DNA of 64,000 nt, taken from contig CAVOHB010000006.1 in the NCBI GenBank assembly GCA_963695705.1, positions 434,001 through 498,000 on the forward strand. The letters run 5' to 3'. Source of the stretch: JBKPNJ01 sp963695705. GTDB lineage: Bacteria > Actinomycetota > Actinomycetes > Propionibacteriales > Nocardioidaceae. This document shows positions 23,343-35,451 of this stretch, in pieces. The notes under the pieces were generated by a model, which ran no database searches, was not told the DNA's origin, and was given only the letters and a program-made list of their open reading frames with translations. The translations under genes were made by a program, and so were the position numbers. Within the stretch, counting starts at the first letter, position 1. The number at the start of each line of letters is the position of its first letter.

Positions 23343-24137
23343 GTGCGGCAGTACCTCGATCTCGTCCAGCGGGTTCTCGACGAGGGTACGAGCAAGGGTG
23401 ACCGCACCGGGACCGGCACGCTGAGCGTGTTCGGCCACCAGATGCGGTTCGACCTCGCGGCCGGCTTCCCGCTGGTCACCACCAAGCGGGTGCACCTGCG
23501 CTCGGTCATCGTCGAGCTGCTGTGGTTCCTGCGTGGCGACACCAACGTCGCCTGGTTGCACGACCACGGCGTCACCATCTGGGACGAATGGGCCGACGCC
23601 GGCGGTGACCTCGGCCCGATCTACGGCTACCAGTGGCGCTCCTGGCCGACGCCGGACGGCGAGCATGTCGACCAGCTGCAGCGGGTCGTCGAGCAGATCG
23701 GCAGCGACCCCGACTCGCGACGCCATCTGGTCAGCGCATGGAACGTCGCGGACCTGCCCCGCATGGCCCTGCCACCCTGCCACACCATGTTCCAGTTCCA
23801 TGTGGCCGCCGGCCGGTTGTCCTGCCAGCTCTACCAACGCTCCGCCGACGTGTTCCTCGGAGTGCCCTTCAACATCGCCTCGTACGCCCTGCTCACCCAT
23901 CTGGTCGCCCAGGTGACCGGGTTGCGGCCGGGGGAGTTCATCCACACCTTCGGGGACGCTCATCTCTACCTCAACCACCTCGACCAGGCGCGCGAACAGC
24001 TCGGCCGCAGCCCCAGGCCGCTGCCGGAGCTGTGGCTCGACCCCGGCTGCTCCTCCCTCGACGACTTCGACCTCGACTCGATCAAGGTCACCGGCTACGA
24101 CCCGCATCCGGCGATCCGGGCGCCCATCGCGGTATGA
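23343..24137 (+). CDS. thyA: Thymidylate synthase ThyA (folate-dependent)
   Basis: Converts dUMP to dTMP using methylene-THF, 264 residues, the same length as the E. coli enzyme. Motifs are DRTGTGTLSVFG, the catalytic Cys in LPPCHTMFQF, the dUMP-binding QRSADVFLGVPFNIASYALLTHL (as SADVFLGVPFNIASYALL) and HTFGDAHLYLNH. GTG 23343 matches the usual ThyA start (RQYLDLVQRVL). Many actinobacteria carry flavin-dependent ThyX at this place before dapA; here ThyA occupies it. No folA follows. Confidence 0.96.
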   Translation: MRQYLDLVQRVLDEGTSKGDRTGTGTLSVFGHQMRFDLAAGFPLVTTKRVHLRSVIVELLWFLRGDTNVAWLHDHGVTIWDEWADAGGDLGPIYGYQWRSWPTPDGEHVDQLQRVVEQIGSDPDSRRHLVSAWNVADLPRMALPPCHTMFQFHVAAGRLSCQLYQRSADVFLGVPFNIASYALLTHLVAQVTGLRPGEFIHTFGDAHLYLNHLDQAREQLGRSPRPLPELWLDPGCSSLDDFDLDSIKVTGYDPHPAIRAPIAV

Positions 24138-24189
24138 CCCGGTGGTGTCGGCGACGGACACCGTCCCGTCCCACGGTGACGAGTAGCGT

Positions 24190-25167
24190 GTGACCATGCG
24201 CGATGGGCCCGCTGAAGCCGCGTCCCGGCCAACTCCCGTTGCGCCGTTCGGGCGCGTACTGACCGCGATGGTCACGCCGTTCAAACCCGACGGCGCTCTC
24301 GACACGGACGCGGCCCAGCGGCTGGCGACGTACCTGGTCGACCGCGGCAACGACGGCCTGGTGCTCACCGGTACGACGGGGGAGTCGCCGACGACGAGCG
24401 ACGACGAGGCCGCGCGACTGCTGCAAGCCGTCGTCGAGGCGGTCGGAGACCGCGCCACCGTGGTGGCGGGAGTCGGAACCAACGATACGCAGCACTCGGT
24501 GGGGCTGGCCCGCCAGGCGGAGAAGCACGGCGCTGCCGGCCTGCTGGTCGTGACGCCCTACTACAGCAAGCCGCCGCAGCCCGGTCTCATCGAGCACTTC
24601 ACGACCGTCTGCGATGCGTCCGGCCTACCCGCCATGCTCTATGACATCCCGGGCCGCACAGGCCTCAAGATCGCCACCGAATCGCTGCTCCGGCTGGCCG
24701 AGCACGACCAGATCGTGGCCGTCAAGGACGCCGCCGGTGACCTCTTCGCCGGCTCCTGGGTGATGGCGCGCACGAACCTCGCGTATTACTCCGGCGACGA
24801 CGCCCTCAACCTCGCCTGGCTCGCCCACGGCGCGGCCGGCGTCGTCAGCGTCGTCGGCCACGTGGCCAGCCCTGGGTACGCCGCGATGGTCGCGGCCGTC
24901 GACTCCGGCGACCTCGCCACCGCACGCGCCATCCATCGTGCCCTGCTCCCCGCGGTTCGCGGCATGATGACCCGTACCCAGGGCGCGATCACCGCCAAGG
25001 CAGCCATGCAGCTGGTCGGCGTCCTGGAGCACCGCACCATGCGCCCGCCGCTGCTCGACGCAACCGAGGACGAGATCGCGCTGCTGCGCGCCGACCTGGT
25101 GGAGTCCGGGCTGCTCGAGGAGCCGGGCGACGAGGCTCTCGGCGTCGCCACCAGGTCCACCCCTTGA
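24190..25167 (+). CDS. dapA: 4-hydroxy-tetrahydrodipicolinate synthase DapA
   Basis: Condenses pyruvate with aspartate semialdehyde in the lysine/DAP pathway, about 325 residues. The phosphate-binding motif is LTGTTGESPT, the catalytic Tyr lies in VVTPYYSKPPQ, the carboxylate-binding Arg in YDIPGRTG, and the Schiff-base Lys in IVAVKDAAGD. The start may be GTG 24190 or ATG 24196 six bases on. The stop overlaps the TTG of rnj (TTGA). The dapA-rnj-ftsK order is a standard actinobacterial arrangement. Confidence 0.96.
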   Translation: MTMRDGPAEAASRPTPVAPFGRVLTAMVTPFKPDGALDTDAAQRLATYLVDRGNDGLVLTGTTGESPTTSDDEAARLLQAVVEAVGDRATVVAGVGTNDTQHSVGLARQAEKHGAAGLLVVTPYYSKPPQPGLIEHFTTVCDASGLPAMLYDIPGRTGLKIATESLLRLAEHDQIVAVKDAAGDLFAGSWVMARTNLAYYSGDDALNLAWLAHGAAGVVSVVGHVASPGYAAMVAAVDSGDLATARAIHRALLPAVRGMMTRTQGAITAKAAMQLVGVLEHRTMRPPLLDATEDEIALLRADLVESGLLEEPGDEALGVATRSTP

Positions 25168-26855
25168 GCCATCCCCATCCCGAGCTCGGCCCGCCGCCGG
25201 AGCTTCCCGCCGGCGGACTTCGGGTGATCGCGCTCGGTGGCCTGGGTGAGGTGGGCCGCAACATGACGGTGTTCGAGTACGCCGGCCGGCTGCTGGTCGT
25301 CGACTGCGGCGTGATGTTCCCGCAGGACCGACATCCCGGGGTCGACCTGATCCTTCCCGACTTCGAGTCGATCCGCGGGCGACTCGACACCATCGAGGCG
25401 CTGGTAGTCACGCACGGACACGAGGACCACATCGGAGCGGTGCCGTACCTGCTGCGCGAGCGGCCGGACCTGCCGCTGGTCGGCTCACGATTCACGCTCG
25501 CGCTGGTCGAGGCGAGACTCCGTGAGCACCGGCTCAACGAGACGACCCGGCATGTAGTGGCGGCGGGCGAACGCATCACGTTCGGCCCGTTCGAGCTCGA
25601 GTTCGTCGCGGTCAACCACTCCATCCCGGACGCGCTCGCCGTTGCCATCAGGACCGGTGCCGGGCTCGTTCTGCATACCGGTGACTTCAAGATGGACCAG
25701 CTGCCGCTCGACGGCCGTGTCACCGACCTGCGAGCGTTCGCCCGGCTCGGGGAGGAGGGTGTCGACCTCTTCCTGGTCGACTCGACCAACGCCGAGATCC
25801 CCGGTTTCACCACCTCCGAGCGTGACATCGGCCCGGTGCTCGACCGGCTCTTCGCGACCAGTGAGCAGCGAGTCGTCGTCGCCTGCTTCGCCTCACACGT
25901 GCACCGGGTCCAGCAGGTGATGACCGCTGCGGTCGCGCACGGCCGCAAGGTGGCCTACGTGGGTCGTTCGATGGTGCGCAACATGGGAGTCGCCCGTGAC
26001 CTCGGGTTCCTGACCGTGCCCCCCGAGACGCTCATCGACGCCAGGGAGCTGGACAGGTACGCCCCCAGCGAGGTGGTGCTGATCTCCACCGGTTCGCAGG
26101 GCGAGCCGCTCTCCGCCCTGGCCAGGATCGCCAACCGCGCGCACGACAAGGTCCATGTCGAACCCGGTGACACGGTGGTCCTGGCCTCCTCGCTGATCCC
26201 CGGCAACGAGAACGCGGTCTTCCGCGTCGTCAACGGCCTCACCAGGTACGGCGCGACCGTGGTGCACAAGGGCAACGCGCTGGTCCACGTCAGCGGACAC
26301 GCCAGCGCGGGTGAGCTGCTGTACTGCTACAACATCGTCCGGCCGCGCAACGTTCTCCCCGTGCACGGCGAGATGCGCCACATGCGCGCCAACGCGAGCC
26401 TGGCCGTGGCGACCGGTGTGCCTCGCGGCCGCGTCCCGGTCGCCGAGGACGGCGTCGTCGTCGACCTCGTGTCCGGCGTCGTGTCGATCACCGGAAAGGT
26501 GAGCTGCGGGTACGTCTACGTCGACGGGTCATCGGTCGGAGACATCACCGAGTCCGCACTGAAGGACCGGCGGATCCTGGGCGAGGAGGGGTTCATCTCC
26601 GTCGTCGTCGTCATCGACTCGGTGACCGGCAAGACCGTCGGAGGCCCCGAGATCCACGCGCGCGGCTTCGTCGAGGACGAGCGCGTGTTCGACGAGGTGC
26701 GGCCGGTCATCGAGGAGGCCCTCGCGGCGGCCGCCGCCGACGGCGTCGACGACAGGTACCAGCTCGAGCAGGTCATTCGCAGGACGGTCGGGCGCTGGGT
26801 GAACTCCTCGCATCGCCGTCGGCCGATGATCGTTCCGGTGGTGCTCGAGGCGTGA
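25164..26855 (+). CDS. rnj: Ribonuclease J
   Basis: A metallo-beta-lactamase fold endo/5'-exoribonuclease, 563 residues. The metal motif is VTHGHEDHIGAVPYLL (HxHxDH), with further ligands in FVAVNHSIPDA and LHTGDFKMDQ. The beta-CASP part shows ACFASHVHRVQQV, ISTGSQGEPLSAL and HVSGHASAGEL, and PVHGEMRHM follows. The C-terminal dimerisation domain ends in RRRPMIVPVVLEA. TTG 25164 overlaps the dapA stop. The product matures and degrades RNA and may act with RNase Y and PNPase, both encoded here. Confidence 0.95.
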   Translation: MSHPHPELGPPPELPAGGLRVIALGGLGEVGRNMTVFEYAGRLLVVDCGVMFPQDRHPGVDLILPDFESIRGRLDTIEALVVTHGHEDHIGAVPYLLRERPDLPLVGSRFTLALVEARLREHRLNETTRHVVAAGERITFGPFELEFVAVNHSIPDALAVAIRTGAGLVLHTGDFKMDQLPLDGRVTDLRAFARLGEEGVDLFLVDSTNAEIPGFTTSERDIGPVLDRLFATSEQRVVVACFASHVHRVQQVMTAAVAHGRKVAYVGRSMVRNMGVARDLGFLTVPPETLIDARELDRYAPSEVVLISTGSQGEPLSALARIANRAHDKVHVEPGDTVVLASSLIPGNENAVFRVVNGLTRYGATVVHKGNALVHVSGHASAGELLYCYNIVRPRNVLPVHGEMRHMRANASLAVATGVPRGRVPVAEDGVVVDLVSGVVSITGKVSCGYVYVDGSSVGDITESALKDRRILGEEGFISVVVVIDSVTGKTVGGPEIHARGFVEDERVFDEVRPVIEEALAAAAADGVDDRYQLEQVIRRTVGRWVNSSHRRRPMIVPVVLEA

Positions 26856-28309
26856 GCCGAGTGGCCGCACCTCCCGCATGTGACGACGCACCGGACCGGC
26901 GCGACCAGGACGGGTCTGAGGACCCCACAGATCGTGCGGTGGCTGTCGTGCGCCGGTACCTGGCCGTGCCGGCAGTGGCGTCGGCGACCACCATCGCGGC
27001 CGTGGTGGCGCCGGACCCGACCGCCCTGGCGATCGACCCGAACGTTCGGGCGGTCGCCGGACCACACGGCGCCACCGTCCTCTTCGCGGTGTCACTGCTC
27101 GCCCTGGTCGCAGCGGCGGCGGTGGCGGTGGGCGCCCGAGGTGCCGGCCCCGCCGTCGGGATGACACTCGGTCCCATCTGCGGTGTGCTTGCCCTGCCGC
27201 TGTCGCGCGATGTTGCCGACGCGTGGCAGTTCGCCGTGGTGTTCGGGTTCGCCGCGTTGGGCTTCGGCGCACTGGTCACCGCGTCCCTGTGCGTCGTCGG
27301 CTCCTACCGCGGGCCGATGAAACCCGCGTTGCTCGTCGCCTGGCTGGTGCCGCTTCTGGCGTTCTCCGTCGACGCTGCCCGCGCCGGCTGGGCACCGCGC
27401 GGCGTGCTGGACACCGCCGCGGTCATGGCGGACCCGAAACCCGCGGTGCTGGCGGCGGCGTGCGGCTTCGCGATCAGCTGGGGCGTGCTCTCGATCCTCG
27501 CCGGGTTGGCGGCCGGCGACCAGGCCCCGACCGCCCGCGGAGCCTGGCAGGGCCGCGGCCCTGCCATCGGGCTGCTCCTGCTCGTCTGTGTCGGCGTGGC
27601 CGCGCTCGGGATCGTCGTCACCGTCAACCAGGGCAGCCTGAGCGCCCCGTGGCTGCGGGCCTGGTCGGTGACCCTGACGCTGGTGGTCGTCGTGGCGATG
27701 GCGTCCGTGGCCTGGTTGCTCCGGCCCGCCCGGCTCGCGGTCGCCTACCTGGTCTTCGTGCTCGCCGGGCTGGTCGTGCTCCCCGTGCTCTCCCTGGCCT
27801 TCGGCCGCGTGGTCGTCGAGGCGGGTACGCCGGCTCTGCCCCCGTACGTGGTCAGCATCGTGGCCGCCGCCGCAGGAGTCGGTGGCCTCGTCGGCTGGTG
27901 GCGCGGTGGCAGCGCAACGGTGGTGCTCGCGCTCATCGGGACGGGCCTCGCGCTGGCCGGAACCACGGCGATGTCCGGCGACTGGTGGTGGCCGACCCTC
28001 TCCTGTGCCGCCCTCGCGGCCCTGCTCGCCGGTGCGTGCTCGGCCTCGATCCGGGCGGTGCTGTCCACCGGCGCCGCCGACGATCCGGAATGGTTGGGGT
28101 TCATCGCCGTCGGCTTCGTCCTCGGCACGCTGGTCGGAAGAGCGGCGTCGATCGGCGTCGCCGGGTGGGCGTTGTCCGGTGATGTTCCCACCACGGCGGC
28201 CGGCCTGGAGGCCGCCGGCCGAATCGGCTGCGGACTGGGACTCGTGGTGGTCGTCGGTACCGCGACGTGGGCGGCGCTCGCCGCCCTGCGGCCGGCGCCG
28301 GCTCGATGA
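26852..28309 (+). CDS. Polytopic membrane protein of unknown function
   Basis: 485 residues, very rich in Ala, Val, Leu and Gly, with about 11-12 hydrophobic segments after a short charged N terminus (for example ATVLFAVSLLALVAAAAVAVG, shown only as VLFAVSLLALVAAAAV, and LAVAYLVFVLAGLVVLPVLS). I recognise no family motif and no transporter signature. GTG 26852 overlaps the rnj stop by 4 bp, so it is coupled to rnj, and ftsK follows after 124 bp. A role in the envelope is a guess from position only. Confidence 0.7.
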   Translation: MSRVAAPPACDDAPDRRDQDGSEDPTDRAVAVVRRYLAVPAVASATTIAAVVAPDPTALAIDPNVRAVAGPHGATVLFAVSLLALVAAAAVAVGARGAGPAVGMTLGPICGVLALPLSRDVADAWQFAVVFGFAALGFGALVTASLCVVGSYRGPMKPALLVAWLVPLLAFSVDAARAGWAPRGVLDTAAVMADPKPAVLAAACGFAISWGVLSILAGLAAGDQAPTARGAWQGRGPAIGLLLLVCVGVAALGIVVTVNQGSLSAPWLRAWSVTLTLVVVVAMASVAWLLRPARLAVAYLVFVLAGLVVLPVLSLAFGRVVVEAGTPALPPYVVSIVAAAAGVGGLVGWWRGGSATVVLALIGTGLALAGTTAMSGDWWWPTLSCAALAALLAGACSASIRAVLSTGAADDPEWLGFIAVGFVLGTLVGRAASIGVAGWALSGDVPTTAAGLEAAGRIGCGLGLVVVVGTATWAALAALRPAPAR

Positions 28310-28433
28310 TCCGACGTCGTGAGCGCGCGACCTGGTGCTCCGCCGCCGGACGTGCGTTACCCACGTCGGCGTGCGGCCGGAGTTCGGCGTGTGGCACGTG
28401 TGACTGATGTGAGCATCCCGTATCGTCGCGAGC

Positions 28434-31015
<2,582 letters not shown>

Positions 31016-31019
<4 letters not shown>

Positions 31020-32347
31020 GCGGCTCCGAGACCGCCACGATCCCGTCGGCGGACACAGCCGCCTCCGAGACCGAGCCTGTCATCCTCCGTCGGCACGCAC
31101 TGCTGCTCGGGCTCGTCGGTGCGTGTGGCTGCATGCTGTCCGCGGCATACGTGCTGCGTGCCCTGGCCGGCGACGCCGGGCCGGCGGCGTGGGTGATCGC
31201 CGTGGTGCTCGGTTTGATCGGGCTCGCCCACCTGGCCATGTTCGTCGACGCCCGCCGCCCCGTTCTCGTCGCCGACGACACAGGCGTGCGGGTTCGGTTC
31301 GGCGGTCGGTGGCGCGGCCTGCGCTGGGAGGAGATCGCCGGGATCGAGGTCCGGCCGCGCAGACGAGGGTTCCGCGACGGCCGGGTGGTCGTTTCCCCCA
31401 AAGTCGACGCAGACGCCTCGATGTCCGCCGCGTACGGGGCGGCCACCCAGGCCTCGACCCCTGACCTGGCCGGTGCGCTCGGGGAGCTAGCGGCCGGGCG
31501 GACACCGGTCGTACGGCCGGCTGTCCTCGCGGGCGCACCCGAACCGGGCGGCGCGAGCCGCCGCGCCGTGGGGACGCCGGGATCGAAGGCCGAGGGCCTG
31601 GTTGCGCCGACCGCCGGAGGGCCGGTGACCGCGATGACGGCGGGCTCCCTGGCGTTGGCGGACAGCGACGAGGACTCCGACCCCGCGCAGGCCCTGCCTG
31701 AGTTGTCGGAGCTGCGGCGGAGCGCGTCCATCGGGGATCGGCCGCCCGAGGGTACGGTGCCGCCCGAGGGCACGGTGCCGCCTCAGGACACGGTGCCGCC
31801 AGAGGACAGGGTGCCGCCCAGCGATCAACCCGCGACGGTCGGGCATGCGGAGCAGGATCAGCCGCCGGCGTCCGATCAGGTGGCTGTCGTCGGCGTCGTC
31901 CTGGCGGCTGCCCGCCACCGGCTCGGGCTCAGCGTCGAGGAGCTGTCGGCGCGAACCCGGATCAGGACGCACGTCATCGAGGGCATCGAGGTCGACGAAT
32001 TCGGCCCGTGTGGCGGCGACTTCTACGCGCGGGGTCACCTTCGCGTGCTGGCCCGCCGGCTCGGGCTCGATCCGGGGCCGTTGCTCGACCGCTATGACGA
32101 CCTCTACGCCAGCGCCCCGATCAACCCACGCAGCGTGTTCGAGGCCGAGTTGTCCACCGCCAGGCTACCGAGGGGCGCGGCCGGTTCGCCGAACTGGACC
32201 GCGCTGATCGCGGTCGTCCTCGCGCTGCTGCTCGTGTGGGGCATCGCCCGGCTGGTCACCGACCACGGGCCATCGGGGTACGGCAACGGCAGCACCGGTG
32301 GGGCGGGCCCGGTCGGCGTCGTCCGGCCGGGGCCGACCTCGAGATAG
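31016..32347 (+). CDS. RodZ-like helix-turn-helix membrane protein
   Basis: 443 residues. Two membrane segments near the N terminus (LLLGLVGACGCMLSAAYVL and WVIAVVLGLIGLAHLAMFV) are followed by a PH-like strand set (VLVADDTGVRVRFGGRWRGL). A long low-complexity linker contains the hexapeptide repeats. The HTH_25 domain (LAAARHRLGLSVEELSARTR...HVIEGIEVDEF...FYARGHLRVLARRLGLD) precedes a final membrane segment (WTALIAVVLALLLVWGIARLV, shown as LIAVVLALLLVWGIA). RodZ-type proteins link cell shape and the cytoskeleton. The GTG overlaps the ftsK stop (GTGA). The usual periplasmic RodZ domain is reduced to a short Gly-rich tail. Confidence 0.78.
31742..31813 (+). repeat. Four 18-bp tandem repeats in the RodZ-like gene
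   Basis: Four direct copies of an 18-bp unit (CCGCCCGAGGGTACGGTG and close variants) encode PPEGTV, PPEGTV, PPQDTV and PPEDRV, followed by PPSDQP. The first two copies differ by one base. The unit length is a multiple of three, so copy changes keep the frame. The stretch lies in the flexible linker before the HTH domain and is likely to vary between strains. Confidence 0.85.
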
Positions 32348-32431
32348 TCCAAGCAGCCTCAGATCGGGTTGCTCCGGGCGCCGGAGTGGGCGTCCATCGC
32401 GATCCGTCGGTCATACTGGGCGGCGATCCCC

Positions 32432-33931
32432 ATGACAGATGACACACGCGTCCTCACCGACGGTCCCCGAACCGTCGCCCTCGTCACGCTCGGCTGCGCC
32501 CGGAACGAGGTCGACTCCCAGGAGCTGGCCGCGCGGCTCGAGTCCGGCGGGTTCGACCTGGTGACCGAGCCGGCCGACGCCGAGACCGTGGTGGTCAACA
32601 CCTGCGGGTTCATCGAGGCCGCCAAGCGCGACTCCGTCGACACCCTCCTGCAGGCCGCCGACCTCAAGGGCGGCGAACGGACGCGGGCCGTGGTCGCGGT
32701 CGGATGCATGGCGGAGCGGTACGGCATGGAGCTTGCCGAGTCGCTCCCGGAAGCCGACGCGGTGCTCGGCTTCGACGACTACCCGGACATCGCCCGGAGG
32801 TTGCGGGGAATCCTCGCCGGCGAAAGGCACCTGGCACATGTCCCGCGCGACCGGCGCTCACTGCTGCCGATCGCCCCGGTGGATCGGACCGGTGGGCAGA
32901 GCGTTGCTCCGGGGCATGCCTTCACAGATTCTGACCTGCCGGCCGGAGTGGCTCCGGCCAGCGGCCCGCAACCGCTGCTGCGCCGGCTCGACGGAGGACC
33001 CGTCGCGCCGCTGAAACTGGCCTCGGGGTGCGATCGCCGGTGCTCGTTCTGCGCGATCCCGACATTTCGCGGAGCGTTCGCGTCGCGCCCGCCCGGCGAT
33101 ATCCTCGCCGAGGCGCGGTGGCTCGCCGGGAATGGCGTGCGCGAGCTCTTCCTGGTCAGCGAGAACTCCACCTCGTACGGCAAGGACCTGGGCGACCTGC
33201 GGCTGCTGGAGCGGCTGCTACCCGAACTCGCGGCCGTCGACGGTATCCAGCGCGTCCGTGTGTCGTACCTGCAACCGGCGGAGATGCGCCCCGGGCTGGT
33301 CGAGGCGATCGCGGCGACGACGGGGGTGGCAGCGTACTTCGACCTGTCCTTCCAACATGCGAGTGGCACGGTGCTCCGGTCGATGCGCCGCTTCGGTGAC
33401 GCTGACCGGTTCCTGGAACTGCTCGGGCAGATCCGGTCCCACGCGCCACTCGCGGGTGTGCGCAGCAACTTCATCGTCGGCTTCCCCGGCGAGACGGAGG
33501 CCGACCTCGAGTCGCTCGCTGCGTTCCTGGAGTCGGCCCGGCTGGACGCCGTCGGGGTGTTCGGCTACTCAGACGAGGACGGCACCGAGGCGTTCGGATA
33601 CGCCGGCAAGCTCGATGAGGACGAGATCGCGGCCCGGGTCGAGTCACTGTCACGGCTCGTGGAGGAGCTGACCAGCCAGCGTGCCGAGGACCGGATCGGG
33701 GAACGGATCGACGTGCTCGTTGAGGAGTCCGACGGCGCCGTCGCCGACGGCCGGGCGGAACACCAGGGGCCCGAGGTGGACGGTGCCACCGTGGTGAGAG
33801 ATCTGGTGTCGGCGGCGCGAGCCGGATCCATGGTGCCAGCCACGGTGGTCGACGCCCACGGCGTCGACCTGGTAGCGGTCGACGCGCGCGGCGTCAACCT
33901 CGTCGGCGCGGCCTCCCAGGACATAGGTTGA
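32432..33931 (+). CDS. rimO: Ribosomal protein S12 methylthiotransferase RimO
   Basis: A 499-residue radical-SAM enzyme that adds a methylthio group to an Asp of ribosomal protein S12. The N-terminal UPF0004 domain has Cys in VTLGCARNEVDSQELA, VVNTCGFIEAAK and AVGCMAERYG. The radical-SAM CxxxCxxC motif is SGCDRRCSFCAIPTFRG, and the TRAM domain begins near IDVLVEES. SFQHASGTVLRSMRRFG is typical of RimO. ATG 32432 is 84 bp after the previous gene. The N-to-radical-SAM linker is longer than usual (about residues 140-185). A paralogue, miaB, is at 55525. Confidence 0.95.
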   Translation: MTDDTRVLTDGPRTVALVTLGCARNEVDSQELAARLESGGFDLVTEPADAETVVVNTCGFIEAAKRDSVDTLLQAADLKGGERTRAVVAVGCMAERYGMELAESLPEADAVLGFDDYPDIARRLRGILAGERHLAHVPRDRRSLLPIAPVDRTGGQSVAPGHAFTDSDLPAGVAPASGPQPLLRRLDGGPVAPLKLASGCDRRCSFCAIPTFRGAFASRPPGDILAEARWLAGNGVRELFLVSENSTSYGKDLGDLRLLERLLPELAAVDGIQRVRVSYLQPAEMRPGLVEAIAATTGVAAYFDLSFQHASGTVLRSMRRFGDADRFLELLGQIRSHAPLAGVRSNFIVGFPGETEADLESLAAFLESARLDAVGVFGYSDEDGTEAFGYAGKLDEDEIAARVESLSRLVEELTSQRAEDRIGERIDVLVEESDGAVADGRAEHQGPEVDGATVVRDLVSAARAGSMVPATVVDAHGVDLVAVDARGVNLVGAASQDIG

Positions 33932-34566
33932 CCAGCATGGGACATCCGACCGGCGGCGCCGATGCCCCGCCGCCCGGTGCCGGCACCGCGGCTCGGCCGC
34001 CGAGCATCTGGAATGTCGCCAACGCGTTGACGGGACTGCGGATCGTCCTGGTTCCGGTGTTCGGCTGGCTCCTGCTGGCGCAAGGCGGTCACGACGACAT
34101 GTATCGCGTCCTCGCGTTCGTCGTGTTCGCGGTCGCCGCCGCCACCGACCAGATCGACGGCGATCTGGCTCGCAGGAGGGGGATCGTCACCGATCTCGGG
34201 AAGATCGCCGACCCCATTGCTGACAAGGCGCTGACCGGCATGGCCTTCGTCGGCCTGTCGATACTGGGCGACCTGGCCTGGTGGGTGACGGTCGTGGTGC
34301 TGATCCGCGAGTGGGGCATCACGGCCCTCCGGTTCGCGGTGATCCGTTTCGGGGTCATCGCGGCCAGCCCCGGCGGCAAGCTCAAGACCCTGCTCCAGGG
34401 ACTGGCCCTGTCGGGATACATCCTTCCGCTGAGCGGCTGGCTGCACACTGCCGCACAAGTGATGATGGTGGCTGCGGTCATCGTGACGGTGGTGACGGGC
34501 GCGGACTACGTGCGGCGGGCCTTCAGGTTGCGACGCGCGGGCCGCTTGGCCGCGAAGCTACCGTGA
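33928..34566 (+). CDS. pgsA: CDP-diacylglycerol-glycerol-3-phosphate 3-phosphatidyltransferase (PgsA family)
   Basis: A membrane enzyme of about 210 residues for phosphatidylglycerol phosphate synthesis. The CDP-alcohol phosphotransferase motif is complete: DGDLARRRGIVTDLGKIADP, then IADKAL, giving DG-x2-AR-x8-G-x3-D-x3-D. About five membrane segments are present, beginning NALTGLRIVLVPVFGWLLLA. TTG 33928 overlaps the rimO stop; ATG 33937 is an in-frame alternative nine bases on. The stop overlaps cinA by 4 bp (GTGA). Confidence 0.92.
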   Translation: MTSMGHPTGGADAPPPGAGTAARPPSIWNVANALTGLRIVLVPVFGWLLLAQGGHDDMYRVLAFVVFAVAAATDQIDGDLARRRGIVTDLGKIADPIADKALTGMAFVGLSILGDLAWWVTVVVLIREWGITALRFAVIRFGVIAASPGGKLKTLLQGLALSGYILPLSGWLHTAAQVMMVAAVIVTVVTGADYVRRAFRLRRAGRLAAKLP

Positions 34567-35072
34567 CGGCGGTCACGCCGGCGGCGACCGCCGAAGCGCA
34601 AACGGTGCTGGCGATGCTCGCGGAGGACTCGACGATCGTCACCGCCGAGTCGGTCACCGGGGGTCGGCTGGCGGCCGCCTTCACCTCCGTCCCCGGCTCT
34701 TCCGCACACTACGCCGGCGGGGTGGTCGCCTACGCCACCGGGCTCAAGGAGGATCTCCTTGGCGTGCCGCGCGTGGTGCTCGACCGCGACGGTGCCGTGG
34801 CCGCGAGTACGGCTGAGGCGATGGCGATCGGTGCCCGCGAGCGACTGCGGGCCACGTACGGTCTGGCCACCACGGGGGTGGCCGGCCCGGAGCCGCAGGA
34901 AGGGAAACCGATAGGACTCGTCTTCGTCGCGATCGCCGGTCCAGACCGACGGGTCACCGAGCGGCATCGGCTAGCCGGGACGCGCCAGGAGATCCAGTCG
35001 CAGGCGGTACTGGCCGCTTTGCGGCTGGCGCGGCGTAGGCTGGAGGCAGCGCAGCGTGGCGAGGGGGGATGA
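34563..35072 (+). CDS. pncC: CinA C-terminal domain protein (nicotinamide-nucleotide amidohydrolase PncC)
   Basis: 169 residues, corresponding only to the C-terminal amidohydrolase domain of CinA. The substrate motif ITVAESxTGG appears as IVTAESVTGGRLAAAFTSVPGSS (here shown as TAESVTGGRLAAAFTSVPG), with YAGGVVAYATGLKEDLLGVP and the GIAGP-type loop TTGVAGPEPQEGKPIGLVF. It would deamidate NMN to NaMN for NAD recycling. The N-terminal MoaB-like ADP-ribose pyrophosphatase domain is absent, as in many bacteria. It sits between pgsA and the HTH regulator, as usual in actinobacteria. Confidence 0.93.
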   Translation: MTAVTPAATAEAQTVLAMLAEDSTIVTAESVTGGRLAAAFTSVPGSSAHYAGGVVAYATGLKEDLLGVPRVVLDRDGAVAASTAEAMAIGARERLRATYGLATTGVAGPEPQEGKPIGLVFVAIAGPDRRVTERHRLAGTRQEIQSQAVLAALRLARRRLEAAQRGEGG

Positions 35073-35130
35073 AACTCACGCACCGATGCGTTCTGTGGAT
35101 GGCACGCGGCGGACTGGAGAGGGGTGAGGC

Positions 35131-35424
35131 ATGGGACTGCTCCGTAGCCTGCTGGGCGACGTCCTTCGGCAGCGACGACTGCGCCAGGGCCGGACGCTGC
35201 GCGATGTGTCAGGCGCCGCTCGGGTCAGCCTGGGCTACATCTCCGAGATAGAGCGCGGTCAGAAGGAGGCCTCCTCCGAGTTGCTCGCCGCCATCTGCGC
35301 GGCACTCGATGTGCCGCTGTCCGAGGTTCTCAGCGAGGTCAGTATCGAGCTTGCGCGTGAAGAGGCCGCACTGGCCGCCGCCGTCGACGACGCGGTGATG
35401 GGCGACGTGGTCGCAGCCGCCTAG
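35131..35424 (+). CDS. XRE-family helix-turn-helix regulator, ClgR-like
   Basis: 97 residues with a single Cro/CI HTH: LGDVLRQRRLRQGRTLRDVSGAARVSLGYISEIERGQKEAS, whose recognition segment is VSLGYISEIERG. A short acidic/alanine C terminus follows. In Mycobacterium, Streptomyces and Corynebacterium the gene after cinA encodes ClgR, which activates clp protease genes and responds to envelope and proteotoxic stress. Position and sequence both fit. ATG 35131 has GAGGGGTGAGG in front. No ClgR-box search could be done. Confidence 0.85.
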   Translation: MGLLRSLLGDVLRQRRLRQGRTLRDVSGAARVSLGYISEIERGQKEASSELLAAICAALDVPLSEVLSEVSIELAREEAALAAAVDDAVMGDVVAAA

Positions 35425-35451
35425 TGCTGCCGGGCACCACCGCAACTCCCG

